Part shown: in pieces, positions 1 through 6,442 of the stretch
How positions within the stretch are numbered: the stretch's first letter is position 1
Layout of the letters: each line of letters starts with the position of its first letter
The notes under the pieces: model-generated
Told to the model about the DNA's origin: nothing
Seen by the model: the letters and a program-made list of their open reading frames with translations, nothing else
Databases searched by the model: none
DNA from: Anaerolineales bacterium UBA3905
GTDB lineage: Bacteria; Chloroflexota; Anaerolineae; Caldilineales; Caldilineaceae
DNA length: 6,442 nucleotides
Reading direction: 5' to 3'
Assembly: GCA_002391565.1 (NCBI GenBank)
Contig: DGFH01000022.1
Location: 2,568 to 9,009, forward strand
Made by a program: the position numbers and the translations under genes

Positions 1-2883
<2,883 letters not shown>

Positions 2884-2888
2884 CCAGC

Positions 2889-2933
2889 GATTAGGAGATC
2901 AGAGATTAGGAGATCAGAGATTAGGAGATTCAG
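2889..2933. repeat. 15-bp tandem repeat, three copies
   Basis: The unit GATTAGGAGATCAGA occurs exactly at 2889-2903 and 2904-2918. A third copy at 2919-2933 diverges at its end (GATTAGGAGATTCAG). The array begins five bases after the stop codon of the molybdoenzyme gene. Each unit contains GGAGAT, the complement of the heptamers in the neighbouring array, so this block forms the left arm of a large hairpin. Confidence 0.9.
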
Positions 2934-2982
2934 CGCGGTGCAATCTCCAATCTCCAATCTCCAATCTCTCAATCTCTCAATC
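2889..2982 (+). other. Long imperfect hairpin between the molybdoenzyme and cytochrome genes
   Basis: The two tandem arrays are complementary. GGAGATT at 2924-2930 pairs with AATCTCC at 2942-2948 around an 11-base loop (2931-2941). Past a one-base bulge at A2923, 2917-2922 pairs with 2949-2954. Then 2909-2914 pairs with 2957-2962 and 2902-2907 with 2963-2968. Farther out, 2894-2899 pairs with 2972-2977 (one G-U pair) and 2889-2892 with 2979-2982. The result is a stem of about 35 paired bases broken by small bulges and internal loops. No T-run follows, so it does not look like an ordinary intrinsic terminator. It could stabilise the upstream mRNA end, set a processing point, or reduce read-through. 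These roles are inferred. Confidence 0.7.
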
Positions 2983-2989
2983 TCCAATT
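2941..2989. repeat. CAATCTC heptamer tandem repeat, six copies
   Basis: Perfect CAATCTC copies lie at 2941, 2948, 2955, 2962, 2970 and 2978. A single T is inserted after the fourth and fifth copies, and a degenerate CAATT follows at 2985. The array ends ten bases before the cytochrome start codon. Short heptameric tandem arrays of this kind are known from intergenic regions of cyanobacteria (STRR sequences); membership in any named family is not established here. Confidence 0.9.
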
Positions 2990-2999
2990 CTTTCGACCA

Positions 3000-3374
3000 A
3001 TGACACCAAAGCGTATCGCACTCTTGATTGGTATTCTTGCTGTCCTGGTTGTGGCCTGGTTTGTGCTGGCGCCGCCGCGGTTCTGGCTGAATATGACCAA
3101 AGCGGTGACGCCAGATGCGACGACCGGCGCGCAACTGGTCGAGCAGTACGAATGCCGCGCCTGTCATCGCATCGCCGGAGAGGGCGCGCTCAAGGCGCCG
3201 AGTCTCGATGGCGTCACGCTGCGCAGCGATGACCCGGTGCATGTGACGCTGCGCCTCTGGCTGCGCGACCCGCGCGCTGTCAAGGGCGACACCGCCATGC
3301 CCAACTTCCGCCTCTCCGACAGCGAGATCGAGGCGATTCTTGCATATTTGATTGAAAGCGATCAAAGTCGGTAA
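3000..3374 (+). CDS. Membrane-anchored monoheme class I cytochrome c
   Basis: This 124-residue protein has a short basic start (MTPKR) and one hydrophobic segment at about residues 6-24. That segment could be an uncleaved signal anchor, leaving the rest on the outer face of the membrane. The heme site is CRACH (Cys52, Cys55, His56). Met100 in TAMPNF is the probable sixth iron ligand, followed by the usual C-terminal helix of small class I cytochromes (LSDSEIEAILAYL). The ATG at 3000 is chosen because it precedes the whole hydrophobic segment; no clear Shine-Dalgarno sequence precedes it. The gene lies 116 bp after the molybdoenzyme and 9 bp before the FmdE gene. This suggests an electron carrier between the enzyme and the respiratory chain. 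The direction of electron flow is not determined. Confidence 0.9.
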   Translation: MTPKRIALLIGILAVLVVAWFVLAPPRFWLNMTKAVTPDATTGAQLVEQYECRACHRIAGEGALKAPSLDGVTLRSDDPVHVTLRLWLRDPRAVKGDTAMPNFRLSDSEIEAILAYLIESDQSR

Positions 3375-3377
3375 AAT
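3348..3377 (+). promoter_or_regulatory. Possible internal sigma70-like promoter for the FmdE gene
   Basis: TTGATT at 3348-3353 and TAAAAT at 3372-3377 are separated by 18 bases. They match the bacterial -35 and -10 consensus at 4 of 6 and 5 of 6 positions. They fall in a locally AT-rich patch spanning the 3' end of the cytochrome gene. A transcript starting seven bases after the -10 box would begin at about 3384, the A of the FmdE start codon, so it would be leaderless. That fits the lack of a ribosome binding site there. Chance occurrence is possible. Confidence 0.3.
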
Positions 3378-3383
3378 GACGTT

Positions 3384-4013
3384 ATGCACACACTGGACGA
3401 ACTCCTGGCAGAATCCGCCGCGTTGCACCGCCATCTCTGCCCGCGCCAGGTGCTGGGCGTGCAGATGGGGCGGCTCGCCGCTGAACTGCTCAGCCTTGAC
3501 CTGCCGCAGCGCGACAAACGCCTGCTCACCATCGTCGAGACGGACGGCTGTTTCACTAGCGGTCTCTCCGTGGCCACCAACTGCTGGGTGGGACGGCGCA
3601 CGCTGCGCGTGGAAGACTATGGCAAGGTTGCCGCCACTTTTGTTGACACAGAAAGCGAGACTGCAATCCGCATTGCGCCCAGCCCAACCGCACGGGAGCG
3701 CGCCGCCGCCTTTGCGCCCGACGCGCGCAATCGGTGGGAGGCGATGCTGCTCGGTTATCAACGCATGGCGCCCGCCGAGCTGTTTGTGTGGCAGCCGGTG
3801 ATCCTGACGACGCCTATCGCAGCGATCGTCAGCCGCGCCGGGCAGCGCGCCGCCTGCGACCGCTGCGGCGAGGAGATTCTCAACGCGCGCGAGGTCGTAA
3901 TCGGCGCGCAGACGCTTTGCCGGCATTGCGCCTACGGCGGCTACTACCGCTGCTGTGACGACGCCGACCACACCCTGCCGCTGGCGCAGTGGACGCTGCA
4001 CATGGCAGACTGA
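3384..4013 (+). CDS. FmdE-family protein with C-terminal zinc ribbon
   Basis: The 209-residue product resembles the FmdE/FwdE family, named for a protein encoded with molybdenum formylmethanofuran dehydrogenase. Visible family marks are HLCPRQVLGVQMG at residues 17-29, VETDGCFTSG at 51-60 with Cys56, TNCW at 65-68 with Cys67, and DYGKVAATF at 78-86. A zinc ribbon closes the protein: Cys158, Cys161, Cys179 and Cys182, with two further cysteines at 190-191. No signal peptide or membrane segment is visible, so it is probably cytoplasmic. FmdE proteins are often encoded beside molybdenum or tungsten oxidoreductases, but their biochemical role is not settled; help with cofactor or enzyme maturation is a reasonable inference. 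The gene starts 9 bp after the cytochrome stop. No convincing Shine-Dalgarno sequence precedes the ATG. Compared with the usual C-x-x-D pattern as remembered, Asp is replaced by Ser59. Confidence 0.85.
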   Translation: MHTLDELLAESAALHRHLCPRQVLGVQMGRLAAELLSLDLPQRDKRLLTIVETDGCFTSGLSVATNCWVGRRTLRVEDYGKVAATFVDTESETAIRIAPSPTARERAAAFAPDARNRWEAMLLGYQRMAPAELFVWQPVILTTPIAAIVSRAGQRAACDRCGEEILNAREVVIGAQTLCRHCAYGGYYRCCDDADHTLPLAQWTLHMAD

Positions 4014-4024
4014 CCGACGCAGCG

Positions 4025-5242
4025 ATGGAACTCCGTTTCGCCGGCGCAGCCCCTGAAGTGCATCCTGGTCGCTGCCTGAACCGCCGTCATGCCGGTGCGG
4101 GCTGCACACGCTGCGTCGACGGCTGCCCGGTGCAAGCCATCACGTTGGCTGGCGCGACCCCACAACTCGACGCAGACGCCTGTGTGCGCTGCGGCCTTTG
4201 TGTCGCGGCCTGTCCCACCGACAGCTTTACGCCAGCCATCGACTATGAACGCAAATTGCTGGAGACGGTTGCAGCGTTGCCGCAGGCGCCGATTGCGCTG
4301 GTCTGTGCGGCGCACCCGACGCCAGCCCAGAGTGCAGCGAAGGTCGAAGCCATCGTGCAACATCGTCGCTGCCTGGCTGCGCTCGATGTCGCCGACTGGA
4401 TCACACTGAGCGCCGGTGGGACGCGCCCGCTCTGGCTCGACGACAGCCCCTGCGCCGATTGTCCGATCGGTGCAGCGCAAGCAACGCTGGCGCGCACGGT
4501 CGAGGCGGCGCGCACCTTGCTGAAGGCTGCCGGCTGTCCGCCCGCGCTGTTGTTGCACAACGAACGCCCACCCGCACCCGACGCCAAACCGCGTCATGCG
4601 CCGCTATACGATGGCGCGCAGCCAGCGATCAGCCGGAGGTCATTATTTACACGCCTGCGGCCGGCGCAGAGACAATCGGAAGAACCGGCGCTGAATGAGC
4701 TATTCCAACGCGGGGCGCCTCTTTCCGCCCGCCTGCCGCAGCAGACGCCGGCCAGTCGTCGGCGTTTGTTGACGGCGCTGGCTTCACGGCAGTCAGCGGA
4801 AACCGCCCCTTTTGCCACGCAACTCACACCCTTCGGCGTGGTTGAAGTTGATGCCGCTCATTGTTCAGGCTGTGGTCTCTGCGCCCGTTTCTGCCCTACC
4901 GGTGCGCTTGACTTCACGGTGGACACAGACCACTTTGCACTCTCATTTCAAGCGTCAGCGTGCATCGCCTGTGAAATCTGCGTGGTTGCCTGTCCAGAGA
5001 AGGTCGTCCATCAGGGTGAAAGTCTGGCGCTGGATACAATCCTGACGGATCGCGTGACGCGCGTGGCAGCAGGTGAAGTGGTTGCGTGCGAAGTCTGCGG
5101 CATTCCAACCGCCCGCCGCGCCGACGAAGCGACGCCGCGCTGTCATGTTTGTCGGCGCGGTGCGGGCATCGTGACGGCGCAGCGCGATGAAGCGGGGTTG
5201 ATGGCGGATCTACTGCAGCGTACACGCGGACCTGACACATGA
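4025..5242 (+). CDS. Polyferredoxin: four [4Fe-4S] motifs, Cys-containing middle domain and zinc ribbon
   Basis: The ATG at 4025 lies 11 bp past the FmdE stop and gives 405 residues. A GTG at 3989 is in frame but would overlap the FmdE gene, and neither start has a Shine-Dalgarno sequence. Residues 17-63 hold two cluster motifs: Cys17/27/30/34 (with a nine-residue first gap) and Cys53/56/59/63. A middle domain has Cys94, RCLAAL with Cys116, and SPCADC with Cys143/146, resembling cysteine placements in domains that link ferredoxins to larger redox complexes. Residues 280-323 hold two standard motifs, C-x2-C-x2-C-x3-CP. The tail carries a probable zinc ribbon at Cys355/358/373/376. SRRSLF at 203-208 looks like the start of a NapF-like ferredoxin, so the protein may be a fusion of two ferredoxin units. 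No signal peptide is visible. It probably shuttles electrons in the cytoplasm or helps mature the molybdoenzyme; the partner is not identified. Confidence 0.85.
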   Translation: MELRFAGAAPEVHPGRCLNRRHAGAGCTRCVDGCPVQAITLAGATPQLDADACVRCGLCVAACPTDSFTPAIDYERKLLETVAALPQAPIALVCAAHPTPAQSAAKVEAIVQHRRCLAALDVADWITLSAGGTRPLWLDDSPCADCPIGAAQATLARTVEAARTLLKAAGCPPALLLHNERPPAPDAKPRHAPLYDGAQPAISRRSLFTRLRPAQRQSEEPALNELFQRGAPLSARLPQQTPASRRRLLTALASRQSAETAPFATQLTPFGVVEVDAAHCSGCGLCARFCPTGALDFTVDTDHFALSFQASACIACEICVVACPEKVVHQGESLALDTILTDRVTRVAAGEVVACEVCGIPTARRADEATPRCHVCRRGAGIVTAQRDEAGLMADLLQRTRGPDT

Positions 5243-5285
5243 ACTATTGCCATGATGAGTTCCTGCAGAAGTGATGCATTTTCAG

Positions 5286-5317
5286 AAAAGAAAAGCGGTG
5301 CAACTACGTTGCACCGC
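5286..5317 (-). terminator. Intrinsic (Rho-independent) terminator of the aldolase gene
   Basis: A perfect 9-bp stem (GCGGTGCAA at 5295-5303 with TTGCACCGC at 5309-5317) encloses a five-base loop. Read on the minus strand, it is followed directly by TTTTCTTTT (5294 down to 5286). This places it about 70 bp after the aldolase stop codon. On the plus strand the hairpin is followed by CTCCTCATTC rather than a T-run, so it is at best weak for the opposing operon. Confidence 0.9.
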
Positions 5318-5388
5318 CTCCTCATTCATTGCGATCTACAAGCGTGAGTCCCTGTCTGGAGCTCGCCCTCGCAACTCGCCCCTGTATT

Positions 5389-6442
<1,054 letters not shown>

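Noticed and set aside
2889..2989. Repeat spacer as a CRISPR array
   Set aside because: The units are 7 and 15 bp, directly tandem and without unique spacers, and no cas gene is present.
2884..2999. Intrinsic terminator after the molybdoenzyme gene
   Set aside because: The hairpin has A/T-mixed arms and no T-run after it, so it lacks the normal terminator form.
3944..4597. 217-codon minus-strand open frame
   Set aside because: It is antisense to the polyferredoxin gene, whose cysteine motifs clearly mark the real coding strand.
4631..4648. SRRSLF as a Tat export signal
   Set aside because: It is about 200 residues inside the polyferredoxin with no following hydrophobic stretch; it is better explained as a NapF-like ferredoxin start kept within a fusion.

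Overview
The window is bacterial, GC-rich and densely coding, and probably comes from an anaerobe or facultative respirer. The protein types suggest Chloroflexota (Anaerolineae/Caldilinea/Roseiflexus-like): a tetrathionate/arsenate-reductase-type molybdoenzyme, an FmdE protein with a zinc ribbon, and a divergent class II aldolase. That placement rests on family resemblance recalled from memory, and nothing in the window is taxonomically diagnostic.

Layout: bases 1-2883 (+) are the 3' 960 codons of a large molybdopterin oxidoreductase of the TtrA/ArrA branch; its N-terminus lies off the left edge. A 116-bp spacer follows, almost entirely filled by two sets of short tandem repeats that are complementary to each other and can fold into one long imperfect hairpin. 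Three tightly packed + strand genes come next: a membrane-anchored monoheme cytochrome c (3000-3374), an FmdE-family protein with a C-terminal zinc ribbon (3384-4013), and a 405-residue polyferredoxin with four [4Fe-4S] motifs, an extra Cys-containing middle domain and its own zinc ribbon (4025-5242). A 146-bp convergent spacer holds a clear intrinsic terminator oriented for the minus strand. It ends a 5'-truncated class II fructose-bisphosphate aldolase (5389-6442, -).

Working model (inference): the four + strand genes form one redox module. The molybdoenzyme would act on a sulfur, arsenic or selenium oxyanion or a similar substrate. The cytochrome would carry electrons on the outer face of the membrane. 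FmdE and the polyferredoxin, which lack export signals, would be cytoplasmic maturation or electron-supply partners. The aldolase is a separate glycolytic/gluconeogenic gene. No mobile element, CRISPR array, tRNA or rRNA was seen. None of the three visible + strand starts has a convincing Shine-Dalgarno sequence.
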